From Candidatus Rhodobacter oscarellae (GTDB lineage Bacteria > Pseudomonadota > Alphaproteobacteria > Rhodobacterales > Rhodobacteraceae), in contig NZ_LFTY01000002.1 of assembly GCF_001078595.1 (NCBI RefSeq), forward strand, positions 3,234,862-3,298,861: DNA of 64,000 nt, given 5' to 3'. Below, one piece after another: positions 28,016 to 37,491 of this stretch (the first letter of the stretch is position 1; every line of letters begins with the position of its first letter). A model generated the notes under the pieces. The model was not told the origin of the DNA and did not search any database. It saw only the letters and a list, made by a program, of their open reading frames with translations. Position numbers and translations under genes: made by a program.

Positions 28016-29641
28016 ATGGGGGACGCGTCCGCCTGGTTAAAGACCTTCGCCGGACACGCGGCGGAGGGCGACGGGGCAGCGCTTGCGCGCGGCTTTCTGC
28101 CGGGCGGGTTCTGGCGCGACTACTTGCCCTTTGGTTGGACGCTGCAGACCTTGGAGGGCCGCGCGGCGATCCAGGAATTCGGCGCAACAAGAGGCCCAGC
28201 GGCACAGTTCCGCAACCCGGTATTCGAGGGGGCGCCCGCCGCCACCGAGGGGTTCTTTCGCTTCGAGACCAACGCAGGCCCCGGCCGCGGGCATATCCGG
28301 CTAAAGGACGGGCTCTGCCACACGCTCTTTACCCAGCTTGACGGGCTGCATAAGGCGCCGCCGCCACTCAGCGACGCGCCCTTCGTCCTGGTGGTCGGCG
28401 GCGGCCAGGGCGGGCTGGCGCTGGGGGCGCAACTGGCCGATCTGGGCGTGCCCTATCTGATTGTCGACCGCTACCCGCGCGTGGGCGATCAATGGCGCTC
28501 GCGCTACGCCAGCCTGGTGCTGCATGATCCGGTCTGGTACGACCACATGCCGTTTGAGCCCTTCCCCGAGGATTGGCTCGTCTTCACGCCGAAGGACCAG
28601 ATGGGCGATTGGCTGGAGGACTACGCCCGCGACCAGGGGCTGAATATCTGGACCAGCACAGAACTGCGCTCTGCGCAATACGATGCGGGCAGCGGGGAAT
28701 GGGTGGCCCAGATCACGCGGGACGGCGAAGAAGTCACGCTCACCCCCACTCACTTGGTGATGGCCCTGGGCCTGTCAGGCTTCCCGCGCCTGCCCGAGTT
28801 CCCCGGCCATGACGCGTTCCAAGGCCCGCAGATGCATTCCAGCGCCTACCAGGGCGACCAGGCCTTTGCGGGGCAGGATGTGGTCGTCGTCGGCGCCAAC
28901 AACTGCGCCCATGACATCGCCTCCGACCTGGTCAGCCATGGCGCCAGGCCGGTCATGGTGCAGCGGTCCTCGACCCTGGTGGTGGACCAATCGGATTATT
29001 GCGAGCGTCTGCTTGGCCCGCTCTACTCGGCGCAAGCCGTGGCCTGCGGGATCACCACCGACAAGGCTGATATCCTGCAAGCCGCGACCCCGCTGCGGCT
29101 TTTGGAGCCTGCGCATCGCGCGCTGTGGGACGGTATCCGCGCGGATCGCCAGGACTACTACGAACAGCTCTCCAAGGCCGGTTTCGCCTTGGATTTCGCC
29201 GAGGACGGCACCGGGCTGGGCATGAAGTATCGCCGCACGGCCTCGGGCTAATACATCGACGTGGGCGCGACCCAGATAGTGGTCGATGGCCGCATAGGCG
29301 TGCGCTCTGGCCATGGCGTCGTTCATCTGTCAGAGGCTTCGGTGCATCTTGAGAGTGGCGAGGCGCTGGCGGCGGACGCGGTGATCTACGCCACGGGGTA
29401 TGGCGACATGACGGATTGGGCGGCCAAGCTGATCGACCAGGACACGGCCACAAGGATCGGCCCGTGCTGGGGCTATGGCTCTGGCACCAAGGGCGACCCC
29501 GGCCCCTGGATCGGAGAGCTGCGCAACATGTGGGTCGAGACGGCGCAGCCGGGCCTGTGGTTCACCGGCGGCAACCTCAGCCAGGCGCGCTATTTCTCGC
29601 GGCTGCTGGCGTTGCAACTGGCCAAACGGCATCGCGCGTGA
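28016..29641 (+). pseudogene. Flavin-containing monooxygenase-like protein (in-frame TAA)
   Basis: The combined frame codes for 541 residues: an N-terminal NTF2-like part (about 1-110), then VLVVGGGQGGLALGAQLADLGV (FAD site, GxGxxG), YPRVGDQWRSRY, VVVVGANNCAHDIASDLV (NADP site) and the C-terminal ATGYGDM. Codon 412 is TAA (29249-29251, after YRRTASG), followed in frame by YIDVGATQIVVDGRI. A single base change from TAC explains it. The upstream fragment lacks the end of the FAD domain. It belongs to the baeyer-villiger/FMO type often called NAD(P)/FAD-dependent oxidoreductase. Confidence 0.85.
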
Positions 29642-30612
29642 CCGGGCCCGCGGCCTTCCCCAAGCTCAACCGCGCCTTCAACAGCGTGTTCCAACCGGGG
29701 CGCCTGAGCCTTGGGCTGATCATCCCGCTCGAAGCCTATCCGCGCCACGCAGAGCCGACCATGGAGCACCACCTAGAGCGCGCGCGCCTGGCCGAAGAGC
29801 TGGGTTTTGCCGCGCTGTGGCTGCGCGATGTGCCGTTTAATGTGCCCAGCTTTGGCGATGCGGGGCAGATGTTCGACCCGTTTGTCTATCTGGGCATGCT
29901 GACGGCGGTGACCGACCGGATCGCGCTGAGCACGGGCAGTATCATCCTGCCCCTGCGCCATCCCGCCCATGTCGCCAAGGCCGCGGCCTCGGTGGATGTG
30001 CTGTCGGGCGGGCGGCTGTTGCTGGGCGTGGCCTCGGGTGACCGGCCAGAGGAATACCCCGCCATGGCGATGGGCTTTGAAGACCGGGGCGCGCGGTTCC
30101 GCGACGGCTTTGCCTATATCCGCGCGGCGGCGGGTGCTTACCCCGTGGCGCAGACCGACCAGGGCACGCTGAGCGGCGGCCTGGACATGCTGCCCAAGCC
30201 CACCGCCCGGCAGTTGCCGCTGCTGGTCACCGGGGGCAGCCAGCAGGACCCCGATTGGGTGGCCCGGCACAGCGATGGCTGGATCACCTATCCGCGCGGT
30301 GCTGCGGCGCAGGCCCGCGTCGTGGCGGACTACCGGCAGCGGGTGGCCGCGCAGGGCCAGCCGAGTAAACCGGTCTCGCAATCGCTCTACATCGACCTGC
30401 AATCCGATCCCACCGCCGCGCCGCGCCCGATCCACCTGGGCTTCTCCAGCGGGGTGGATTACCTGCTGCGCTACCTCGAAGAGCTGCAATCCTTGGGCGT
30501 GAACCACGTGGCGCTCAACATGCGGTTCAACCACGCGGATATCGAGGCGACCATGCACCGGCTTGCCAGCCAAGTCCTGCCGCATTTCCCAACCCTATCG
30601 GAGGCCCCATGA
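29638..30612 (+). CDS. LLM-class (luciferase-like) flavin-dependent oxidoreductase
   Basis: 324 residues starting at GTG 29638 (GTGA overlap with the FMO stop). The luciferase-like barrel is shown by LSLGLIIPLEAYPRHAEPTM, AEELGFAALWLRDVPF and ALSTGSIILPLRHPAHVAKAAASVDVLSGGR, followed by LGVASGDRPEEYPAMG-type sequence. This fits the BA3436-like subgroup. It needs reduced FMN from a separate reductase, none of which is seen nearby. It could oxidise a sulfonate, aldehyde or ketone; the substrate is not predictable. Confidence 0.88.
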   Translation: MTGPAAFPKLNRAFNSVFQPGRLSLGLIIPLEAYPRHAEPTMEHHLERARLAEELGFAALWLRDVPFNVPSFGDAGQMFDPFVYLGMLTAVTDRIALSTGSIILPLRHPAHVAKAAASVDVLSGGRLLLGVASGDRPEEYPAMAMGFEDRGARFRDGFAYIRAAAGAYPVAQTDQGTLSGGLDMLPKPTARQLPLLVTGGSQQDPDWVARHSDGWITYPRGAAAQARVVADYRQRVAAQGQPSKPVSQSLYIDLQSDPTAAPRPIHLGFSSGVDYLLRYLEELQSLGVNHVALNMRFNHADIEATMHRLASQVLPHFPTLSEAP

Positions 30613-31394
30613 CCAAGACGATCCTCATCACCGGCGCGACCGACGGGATTGGCCGCCTGACCGCGCAGATGCTGGCAGACCAGGGGCACACGCTGTTGCT
30701 GCATGGGCGCAGCGCCGACAAGCTCGCCCAGGTGGCGCAAGAGATCCCCGGGGCCGTCACCTATCGCGCCGATCTGTCCAGTCTGGAGGACACGCAAAAG
30801 CTGGCTGATGCAGTGCGGTCGGACCACGCTCGGCTCGACGTCTTGATCAACAACGCGGGCATCCTGAAGACCGCGCAGACCCGGGCGCCTTCGGGGCGCG
30901 ATATCCGGTTCGAGGTAAACACCATCGCGCCCTATCTGCTGACCAAGGCGCTGCTTGGGGTCATCCCCCAGGAGGGGCGCATCGTGAACCTCTCCTCGGC
31001 GGCGCAAGAGCCGGTCGATGTTGCGGCGATGCTGGGCGCGGGGCAGCTAGAGGACTTCCCCGCCTATGCTCAAAGCAAGCTTGCGATCACCATCTGGTCG
31101 GCGGAACTGGCCAAGGCGCTGCCCGAGGGCCCCAGCGTTGTGGCGGTGAACCCTGGTTCGCTCTTGGCATCAAAGATGGTCAAGGAGGGCTTTGGAATTG
31201 CGGGCAATGATCTGTCAATCGGCGCTGATATCTTGATCCGGGCGGCTCTGTCAGAGGAATTCTCTGGCAGGTCAGGCCAGTATTTTGACAATGATGCCGG
31301 GCACTTCTCCCATCCTCATCCCGCTGCAGGCAATCCGAACGAAGTTGCAGGCGTCATGGCTGGGCTAGAGGAAGCACTCGCCGGGTATCGCTAA
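30609..31394 (+). CDS. SDR family NAD(P)-dependent oxidoreductase
   Basis: 261 residues. Cofactor motif TGATDGIGRLTA, then LINNAGIL; catalytic Ser in VNLSSAAQ and Tyr/Lys in YAQSKLAI. The C-terminal part with GQYFDNDAGHFSHPHP resembles retinol-dehydrogenase/WW-oxidoreductase type SDRs rather than the sugar-type SDR at 16478. Last gene of the right-hand operon, coupled by ATGA to the LLM gene. Intact. Confidence 0.88.
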   Translation: MTKTILITGATDGIGRLTAQMLADQGHTLLLHGRSADKLAQVAQEIPGAVTYRADLSSLEDTQKLADAVRSDHARLDVLINNAGILKTAQTRAPSGRDIRFEVNTIAPYLLTKALLGVIPQEGRIVNLSSAAQEPVDVAAMLGAGQLEDFPAYAQSKLAITIWSAELAKALPEGPSVVAVNPGSLLASKMVKEGFGIAGNDLSIGADILIRAALSEEFSGRSGQYFDNDAGHFSHPHPAAGNPNEVAGVMAGLEEALAGYR

Positions 31395-31759
31395 AGTCCA
31401 GCCGTTCTCGCGCCAATACACGCGCGACCGCCGGACGGTCACGGGATTGGCGCCGACCTTAGCTACCCTGTTAAAAGCCGCGTGGGCACATGACGGCGAG
31501 GTCCGACATCTGCCCCGCTCGGAATCCACGCACCCGGGGGTAGGAGCGGATTTGATTCACCAACTCAACTCTTGTGAGTGGCCGGAAACGGGGAATTTGC
31601 CGCCCCGCAGAAAAGCTCACGCCGCGCGTGCAAGGCGATTTTGCGCAAGCGAAAGTCGAAAGTCGACTCGGCCTCGCGACAGAGACATTCGTGTGGGGTG
31701 GGCTAGGCCATCCTTTTGCAAGGACCGCCTTTGCCCGTCTTGATGATGCTCAAAATGCC
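31395..31759. other. Gap without recognisable genes
   Basis: About 365 bp between the convergent catabolic operon (+) and inositol operon (-). Short open frames exist on both strands but none resembles a known family, and I see no clear terminator hairpin. It may hold decayed sequence. Confidence 0.4.
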
Positions 31760-32569
31760 CTAGCCCGCGTCCCGCTGCGCGATCCAGTCGTGGTCGGGGT
31801 GGTTCTTGAACCGCCATTTGCGCAGCGGCCCCGCCATCACGTTCAGGTAGTACATGTCATAGCCATAGGGCGCGCCGCAGGGGTGGTGCCCCTTGGGCAC
31901 CAGCACCACGTCGCCATCGCTGACCGCCATGGTCTCGTCGAGGCTGCCATCCTCGGTCCAGACCCGCTGGATGCCGAAGCCCTGCGCCGGGTTCAGCCGG
32001 TGGTAATAGGTCTCTTCCAGGTAGGTCATGTTCGGATAGTCGTCCTCGTCATGGCGATGCGCGGGCCAGCTTGACCAGTGCCCCGACGGCGTGAAGACCT
32101 CGGTCACCAGAAGGCTGTCGGCGACGTCCCGGCCCTCCATGCCGATATTGTTGATGTAGCGCGTGTTGGTGCCCTGTCCGCGCGGTTCAGTCTCGATCCC
32201 CGCCGGGCCGATCCCCGCGGCCTCGCGCCCGCCCTCGCCCGGCGCGGTGCAGACCGCCAGCACGCAGTCGGTGGTCGCCTCGGCCGCCCAGTCGCTGCCG
32301 TTGGGCACGTAGAGGCAATGCGGCGGCGTGCGTTCGAACACGTCCATCCGGTCGCCCATCTCGCCGAAATCCTGCCCCGCGGCGCGGAGCCGGGCCTTGC
32401 CCTCGACCAGCACCAGGATCGCCTCGCGGTCGCCGGTGGCCTCGGCGGCGGTCTCTCCCGGCGCCAGGCGATAGAGCCCGAACCCGACATAGCCCCACCC
32501 CGCGCTTTCCGGCGTGATCTCATGCACCTTGCCCGTGGTGCCAGTCGGCTTGACCAACAGCTTGCTCAT
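31760..32569 (-). CDS. iolB: 5-deoxy-glucuronate isomerase
   Basis: 269 residues of the IolB cupin family. The enzyme converts 5-deoxy-glucuronate to 2-deoxy-5-keto-gluconate in myo-inositol breakdown. Typical segments are GWGYVGFGLYRLAPGE, NIGMEGRDVADSLLVTEVFTP and HWSSWPAHRHDEDDYPNMTYLEETYYHRLNP, which contains the metal-binding His and Glu residues; GDVVLVPKGHHPCGAPYGYDMYYLNVMAGP is the C-terminal cupin motif. Last gene of the operon; its ATG overlaps the stop of the 70-aa gene by 4 bp. Confidence 0.95.
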   Translation of the reverse strand: MSKLLVKPTGTTGKVHEITPESAGWGYVGFGLYRLAPGETAAEATGDREAILVLVEGKARLRAAGQDFGEMGDRMDVFERTPPHCLYVPNGSDWAAEATTDCVLAVCTAPGEGGREAAGIGPAGIETEPRGQGTNTRYINNIGMEGRDVADSLLVTEVFTPSGHWSSWPAHRHDEDDYPNMTYLEETYYHRLNPAQGFGIQRVWTEDGSLDETMAVSDGDVVLVPKGHHPCGAPYGYDMYYLNVMAGPLRKWRFKNHPDHDWIAQRDAG

Positions 32570-32778
32570 TCCTCATCCTCATAATTCTTCGGGTCGAACA
32601 CGACGAACCATTCATAGGCCAGAAACGCCGTCGCGGCGGTGAACACGCCCGCCCAGACCCAGTTGCCGTTCACGATCTCATAGCTTGTCCACGCCGCGGC
32701 CAGCCCGACGATCAGCGCGCGCCGCCAGAGCGGGCGAAACATCGCATGCCGCACATCGAATTGGTCGCGCCAGCTCAC
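32566..32778 (-). CDS. 70-aa membrane protein embedded in the inositol operon
   Basis: Starts at a GTG that overlaps the iolD stop (GTGA) and ends in the ATGA of iolB, so it is coupled on both sides. The 70 residues hold two hydrophobic segments (about 21-35, ALIVGLAAAWTSYEI, and 40-61, WVWAGVFTAATAFLAYEWFVVF) and an acidic tail NYEDEE. I do not recognise a named family. The two-sided coupling makes it real rather than a chance frame. It may help anchor or regulate an inositol transporter or enzyme; this is a guess. Confidence 0.75.
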   Translation of the reverse strand: MSWRDQFDVRHAMFRPLWRRALIVGLAAAWTSYEIVNGNWVWAGVFTAATAFLAYEWFVVFDPKNYEDEE

Positions 32779-34595
32779 CGGGTGTTCCGCGTCGCCAACG
32801 CCGCCTCGTAGGCCTCGCGCGCCTCGCGCACCGCTTGGCGCTCGCTGACCTCGGGCACGGCGACCTCCCACCAGGTGCCGCCCGCCTCGGTGGACGGGTA
32901 GGGGTCGGTGTCGATCACCACCACATAGGGCCGCCCGTGCCCGTGGCGCTTGGCCAGCGCGTCCTCGAGTTCGGCAATGTTAGAGACCTTCACGGACACG
33001 GCCCCCATCGCGGCGGCATGGGCGGCAAAGTCGATCGCGCTGTCATTCTCGCCCGCCGCGTCCCTCAGCAGGTTGTTAAACTCCGCCCCGCCGGTGCCCA
33101 TCTGCAGCCGGTTGATGCAGCCATAGCCGCGGTTGTCGGTCACGATCACGGTGAACTCGACGCCCATCATGGCCGCGGTGGCCATCTCGGAATTCGCCAT
33201 CATATAGGTGCCGTCGCCGGTAAAGCACATCACGTCGCGCTCGGGCTCGGCCAGCTTGATGCCGATGGCGCCGGCGATCTCGTAGCCCATGCAGCTAAAG
33301 CCGTATTCCATGTGGTAGCTGCCGGGGCGGCCCGCCTTCCAGAGCTTGTGCAGCTCGCCCGGCATGGTGCCCGCGGCGCACATCGCCACGGTGTTGGGGC
33401 CCGCGGCGCGCTGCACCGCGCCGATCACCTGCATGTCGGTGGCCAGAGCGTTGCCATCGGGCGCGTCCGTCAGCGGGTCGACCGCGCCGAACCACTGCGT
33501 CTTGAGCCCCGCATCCGGCGCGGCGGCCTGGTTGCCGCCCAGCAGAGCCGACAGGGCCGCAAGCCCGGCCTGCGCGTCCGCCAGCATCGGCTCGGCCCCG
33601 TGCTTGGCCGCGTCATAGGCGTTCACGTTCAGCGTCGCGAGCGGCGCCGTGCCCATCAGCCCCCAGGACCCGGTGGTGAAATCCTGCAACCGCGTGCCGA
33701 CGCCAAAGATTAGGTCCGCGGCCTCGATCAGCTTATTCGCCGCCGAGCCGCCGGTGACCCCAACGGGGCCAAAGTTCAGCGCGTGGTCCCAGGGCAGGGC
33801 GGATTTGCCCGCTTGGGTTTCCACGATGGGGATCTGATGCGCCTCGACGAAGCTTTGCAGTTGCTCATGCGCGCCGGAGTAATGCACCCCGCCACCGGCC
33901 ACGATCACCGGGCTCCTCGCCGCGCGGATCATGTCGGCGACGCGTTTTGCCTCGCGCTGGTCGGGGGCGGGGCGGCGAATGTGCCATTCGCGCTGCTCAA
34001 AGAAGCTGACCGGGTAGTCATAGGCCTCGGCCTGGGTGTCCTGGCAGAACGCGAGCGTCACCGGCCCGGCCTGGGCCGGATCGGTCATCACCTGCATCGC
34101 GCGGGGCAGCGCGGTCAGCAGGTGCTCGGGCCGGGAGATCCGGTCGAAATAGCGGCTCACCGGGCGGAAGCAGTCATTCGCGCTGACCGTGCCGTCGCCG
34201 AAATCCTCGACCTGCTGCAGCACCGGGTCCGGGCCACGGTTGGCGAAGACATCGCCGGGCACCAGCAGCACGGGGATGCGGTTCACATGGGCCAGAGCGG
34301 CGGCGGTGACCATGTTCGTGGCCCCCGGGCCAATCGACGAGGTCACCATCATCGCGCGGGTGCGCCGCAGCTGCTTGGAGTAGGCAATCGCGGTATGCGC
34401 CATGGTCTGCTCGTTATGGCCGCGATAGGTCGGCAGCACGTCCTGCATCGGCTGAAGCGCCTCGCCGAGCCCCGCCACGTTGCCGTGGCCAAAGATCGCC
34501 CAGCAGCCCGCGATGAAGCTCTCGCCGCTTTCGGTCTTCTGCGCCGCAAGATAGCGCACCATCGCCTGCGCGGCGGTCAGTCTGATCGTTCCCAT
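32775..34595 (-). CDS. iolD: 3D-(3,5/4)-trihydroxycyclohexane-1,2-dione acylhydrolase
   Basis: 606-residue TPP-dependent enzyme that opens the ring of trihydroxycyclohexane-dione to 5-deoxy-glucuronate. It begins RLTAAQAMVRYLAAQ and has the IolD-specific AIFGHGNVAGLGEALQ, the pyrimidine-binding glutamate region HNEQTMAHTAIAYSKQ, and the TPP/Mg motif MCFTGDGTYMMANSEMATAAMMG. Length is as expected. It lies between iolC (directly adjacent, 34596) and the 70-aa gene. Confidence 0.95.
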   Translation of the reverse strand: MGTIRLTAAQAMVRYLAAQKTESGESFIAGCWAIFGHGNVAGLGEALQPMQDVLPTYRGHNEQTMAHTAIAYSKQLRRTRAMMVTSSIGPGATNMVTAAALAHVNRIPVLLVPGDVFANRGPDPVLQQVEDFGDGTVSANDCFRPVSRYFDRISRPEHLLTALPRAMQVMTDPAQAGPVTLAFCQDTQAEAYDYPVSFFEQREWHIRRPAPDQREAKRVADMIRAARSPVIVAGGGVHYSGAHEQLQSFVEAHQIPIVETQAGKSALPWDHALNFGPVGVTGGSAANKLIEAADLIFGVGTRLQDFTTGSWGLMGTAPLATLNVNAYDAAKHGAEPMLADAQAGLAALSALLGGNQAAAPDAGLKTQWFGAVDPLTDAPDGNALATDMQVIGAVQRAAGPNTVAMCAAGTMPGELHKLWKAGRPGSYHMEYGFSCMGYEIAGAIGIKLAEPERDVMCFTGDGTYMMANSEMATAAMMGVEFTVIVTDNRGYGCINRLQMGTGGAEFNNLLRDAAGENDSAIDFAAHAAAMGAVSVKVSNIAELEDALAKRHGHGRPYVVVIDTDPYPSTEAGGTWWEVAVPEVSERQAVREAREAYEAALATRNTR

Positions 34596-36494
34596 TTAAG
34601 CCTCCCTCGCCTTGTCCCAAGTGTGACATAGCGCCTGATATCTCTCGGCCATCATGGCGACGGCCGCGTCATCTGTCATCTCGCCCTTCAGCCACGCCCG
34701 CGCGGCGTCGCCAAAGATCGTGCGGCCCACGGCGAAGCCCTTGACCAGCGGCTGCTTGGCGGCCAGGGCGAAGCTTGCCTCTAGCTCGGCCTGCGGCGCG
34801 TCCAGCCCAAGCACCACGATTCCGCGCGTGTTCGGGTCGTTTTTGTTGATCGCCTCGCAGGCCTTGTCCCAGGCCGCGTCGGTCTTGAACGGCTCCAGCT
34901 TCCACCAGTCGGGGAAGACGCCCGCGTCATAGAAGCGCTGGATCACAGTCGGCGTGGTGTCGTCGTCCACGGGACCGGCCTTGGAGGGGATCACCTCCAG
35001 AAGGAACTCCAGCCGGTTGCGCCGCGCGGCGGTGAACAGGCGGTGCACGGTGTCGATGTGATCCGCCCAAAGCGCGTCATCGTCATCCGGGTGGGCAAAG
35101 CACAGGCACTTGACCACATGCTCCAGCGGCCACTCGCCCAGCCCGCCGAAATCGGCGCCGACATCCTCGATCCGAAGGGGGCGAGAGCCCGGGACCTCGG
35201 TGGGCCGCCCGATCCAGAGGCCTTGACCGACGGCCTTATAGAGCGCGTCGCGTCCAAGCCGCCGGTCGCAGAGGATGCCATGGCCAGGTTCGCCGGCTTG
35301 CACCTGCAAGGCGGCCGCGAGGCAGAGCTCTTTGAAATAGGGGATATGTTCGTGGCTGACGCCCGCCGCGTCGGCCATGTCCTCAAGCTGGCCGCGGTGG
35401 TCGAAGGCGAACACGCGCATCACCGGCCAGTCGCCCTTGCGGTTGGTGGCCCAGTGGATCTGCTCTAGCTCGGCATCGTTGCGCAGGTCCTTGCGGACCA
35501 CGCCGCGCTCTAGGAAGAACTGTAGCTCCTCCCAGGACGGATAGGCAGGCGCGCATCCGTGCCGGCTGACCGCGAAGGCGCCGCAGGCATTGGCGTAGGT
35601 CAGCGCGGTGGGCCAGTCCTGGTCGGTCAGCCAGCCTTTGAGCAGGCCAGACATGAACCCGTCCCCGGCGCCCAGCACGTTGAACACCTCGATGGGGAAG
35701 CCCGGACCGCTCTCGCCGTCGTCCAAGCTGTCAGGTATCGCGCCCTGAAAGGCCGCCGCCCCCATAGGACCACGCTTGCACACAAGCGTGGCGCCCGAGA
35801 CCGCGCGGACATTGCGCAGGGCCTGGATCGTGTCGGTGGAGCCGCCGGCGATGTGGAACTCTTCCTCGGTGCCCACGATCAAATCAAAGTGGTTTAGGGT
35901 CGATTGCAGCTTCTTAGTGACCCGCTCGGACTCGATGAACCGGTTCTCGCCGTCGCCATGCCCGCTGAGGCCCCAGAGGTTCGGGCGATAGTCGATATCC
36001 AGGGCGGTGCGGGCGCCATTCTCCCGCGCCAGGCGCAGCGCCTTGAGCACCGCCGCCTCTGTTTGCGGGTTCGACAGATGCGTGCCCGTCGCCGTCACGC
36101 AGCGCGCCCGCGTGATGAGCCCCTCGTCGATGTCATCCTCGCACAGCGCCATATCCGCGCAATCGCTGCGGTAGAAGATCAGCGGGAATTGCTCTTCGTC
36201 GCGGATGCCCAGCAGCACCAGCGCCGTCAGCCGTTCGGGGTCGGTCTTCACCCCCTCGACATTCACGCCCTCGGCCACCAACTGCTCGCGGATATACCGC
36301 CCCATATGCTCGTCGCCGACCCGGGTAATCAGAGCCGATTTCAGCCCAAGTCGCGCGGTTCCGGCGGCCATATTGGTGGGCGAGCCGCCGATGTATTTCT
36401 CGAACGAGCCCATATCCTCTAGCCGCCCGCCGACCTGCGCGCCGTAGAGATCCACCGAGGACCGCCCGATGGTAATTAGGTCGAGGTCCTTCAT
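34596..36494 (-). CDS. iolC: 5-dehydro-2-deoxygluconokinase fused to a DUF2090 (aldolase-like) domain
   Basis: 632 residues. Residues 1 to about 320 are a PfkB-type sugar kinase (IGRSSVDLYGAQVGG, GGSPTNMAAGTARLGL, and the ATP/catalytic motif NVLGAGDGFMSGLL with its Asp). The remaining 300 residues are the DUF2090 domain (RVFAFDHRGQLEDMADAAG, LEVIPSKAGPVDD, GIVVLGLDAPQAELEASF), related to class I aldolases and thought to split the phosphorylated product. This fused form is common in Alphaproteobacteria, and no separate iolJ is seen. It overlaps iolG by 4 bp. Confidence 0.94.
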   Translation of the reverse strand: MKDLDLITIGRSSVDLYGAQVGGRLEDMGSFEKYIGGSPTNMAAGTARLGLKSALITRVGDEHMGRYIREQLVAEGVNVEGVKTDPERLTALVLLGIRDEEQFPLIFYRSDCADMALCEDDIDEGLITRARCVTATGTHLSNPQTEAAVLKALRLARENGARTALDIDYRPNLWGLSGHGDGENRFIESERVTKKLQSTLNHFDLIVGTEEEFHIAGGSTDTIQALRNVRAVSGATLVCKRGPMGAAAFQGAIPDSLDDGESGPGFPIEVFNVLGAGDGFMSGLLKGWLTDQDWPTALTYANACGAFAVSRHGCAPAYPSWEELQFFLERGVVRKDLRNDAELEQIHWATNRKGDWPVMRVFAFDHRGQLEDMADAAGVSHEHIPYFKELCLAAALQVQAGEPGHGILCDRRLGRDALYKAVGQGLWIGRPTEVPGSRPLRIEDVGADFGGLGEWPLEHVVKCLCFAHPDDDDALWADHIDTVHRLFTAARRNRLEFLLEVIPSKAGPVDDDTTPTVIQRFYDAGVFPDWWKLEPFKTDAAWDKACEAINKNDPNTRGIVVLGLDAPQAELEASFALAAKQPLVKGFAVGRTIFGDAARAWLKGEMTDDAAVAMMAERYQALCHTWDKAREA

Positions 36495-37489
36495 GCCAGG
36501 ATCTCCGCCATTTGTACCGCGCGGCCTTCCGCGACAGATTTCACCGCGGCGTCCGCCAGGGCCAAGGCCATCATCCCGTCATAGCCGCCCGTGGGCGGGG
36601 CCTTGCCGTCGCGCACGCAGCCCACAAAGGTGGCGATCTCGTGGGCGTAGGCCGCCGTGTAGCGGGTCATAAAGAAGTTCTCGAGCGGCGGGCGGTGATA
36701 GCCCTTGGCGTCGGCGATCTCGATATTCGCCTCGTGCATGTTGCGGGCGTTGGCCATGCCCTCGCTGCCATGCACCTCGATCCGCTGGTCATAGCCGTAG
36801 GTGGCGCGGCGCGAGTTGGTGATCGTGGCCTGCTTGCCCGAGGCGGTGCGCAGGATCACGTTGAGCGAGTCAAAATCCCCCGCCTCGCCGATCGCGGGGT
36901 CGGTCAGCACCGAGGCGGAGGCGATCACCGTTTCCACCTCTTCGCCCAGCATCCAGCGCGCGATATCGAAATCATGGATCGTCATGTCGCGGAAGATCCC
37001 GCCGGAGCGCGCGATGTAGTCCAGCGGCGGCGCGCCGGGGTCGCGCGAGGTGATGGTGACCATTTCGACCGTGCCCACGCGCCCGTCGGCCACGGCGGCA
37101 TGCAGCGCGGCGAAATCCGGGTCGTAGCGTCGGTTGAAGCCGACCATCAGCATGCCGCCGGTTTCCTCGACCACGGCCAAACAGTCTCTAACCCGGCCCA
37201 AATCGAGGTCGATTGGCTTCTCGCAGAACACCGCCTTGCCGGCACGGACGAACTGCTCGATCAGGTCGGCATGCATGTCGGTGGGCGTGCAGATCACAAC
37301 CGCGTCCACGTCATCGGCGGCCGCGATCTGATCAATCGTGCGCACCTCTGCGCCATGCAACTGGGCCAGATCCTCTGCGGCGGCGGGCATCGCGTCGGCG
37401 ACGGCCACAAGCTCGGCCCCTGTCACCGAGCCAATGGCTCCTGCGTGCACGCGCCCGATACGGCCCGCGCCAAGTACGGCAAACTTCAT
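36491..37489 (-). CDS. iolG: Inositol 2-dehydrogenase
   Basis: 332-residue Gfo/Idh/MocA family dehydrogenase that oxidises myo-inositol to 2-keto-inositol with NAD+. The Rossmann motif is AVLGAGRIGRVHAGAI; the catalytic lysine is in FCEKPID; FMVGFNRRYDPDF-type sequence (MLMVGFNRRYDPDFAAL) and DMTIHDFDIARWMLG with Asp and His complete the active site. Its place in the iol operon supports the call over scyllo-inositol dehydrogenases. Confidence 0.93.
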   Translation of the reverse strand: MKFAVLGAGRIGRVHAGAIGSVTGAELVAVADAMPAAAEDLAQLHGAEVRTIDQIAAADDVDAVVICTPTDMHADLIEQFVRAGKAVFCEKPIDLDLGRVRDCLAVVEETGGMLMVGFNRRYDPDFAALHAAVADGRVGTVEMVTITSRDPGAPPLDYIARSGGIFRDMTIHDFDIARWMLGEEVETVIASASVLTDPAIGEAGDFDSLNVILRTASGKQATITNSRRATYGYDQRIEVHGSEGMANARNMHEANIEIADAKGYHRPPLENFFMTRYTAAYAHEIATFVGCVRDGKAPPTGGYDGMMALALADAAVKSVAEGRAVQMAEILA

Positions 37490-37491
37490 TC

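Noticed and set aside
22715-29251. Possible stop-codon reassignment or selenocysteine/pyrrolysine use for the in-frame stops
   Set aside because: TAG, TGA and TAA all occur, frameshifts and a deletion are mixed in, and the same codons serve as normal stops elsewhere in the window.
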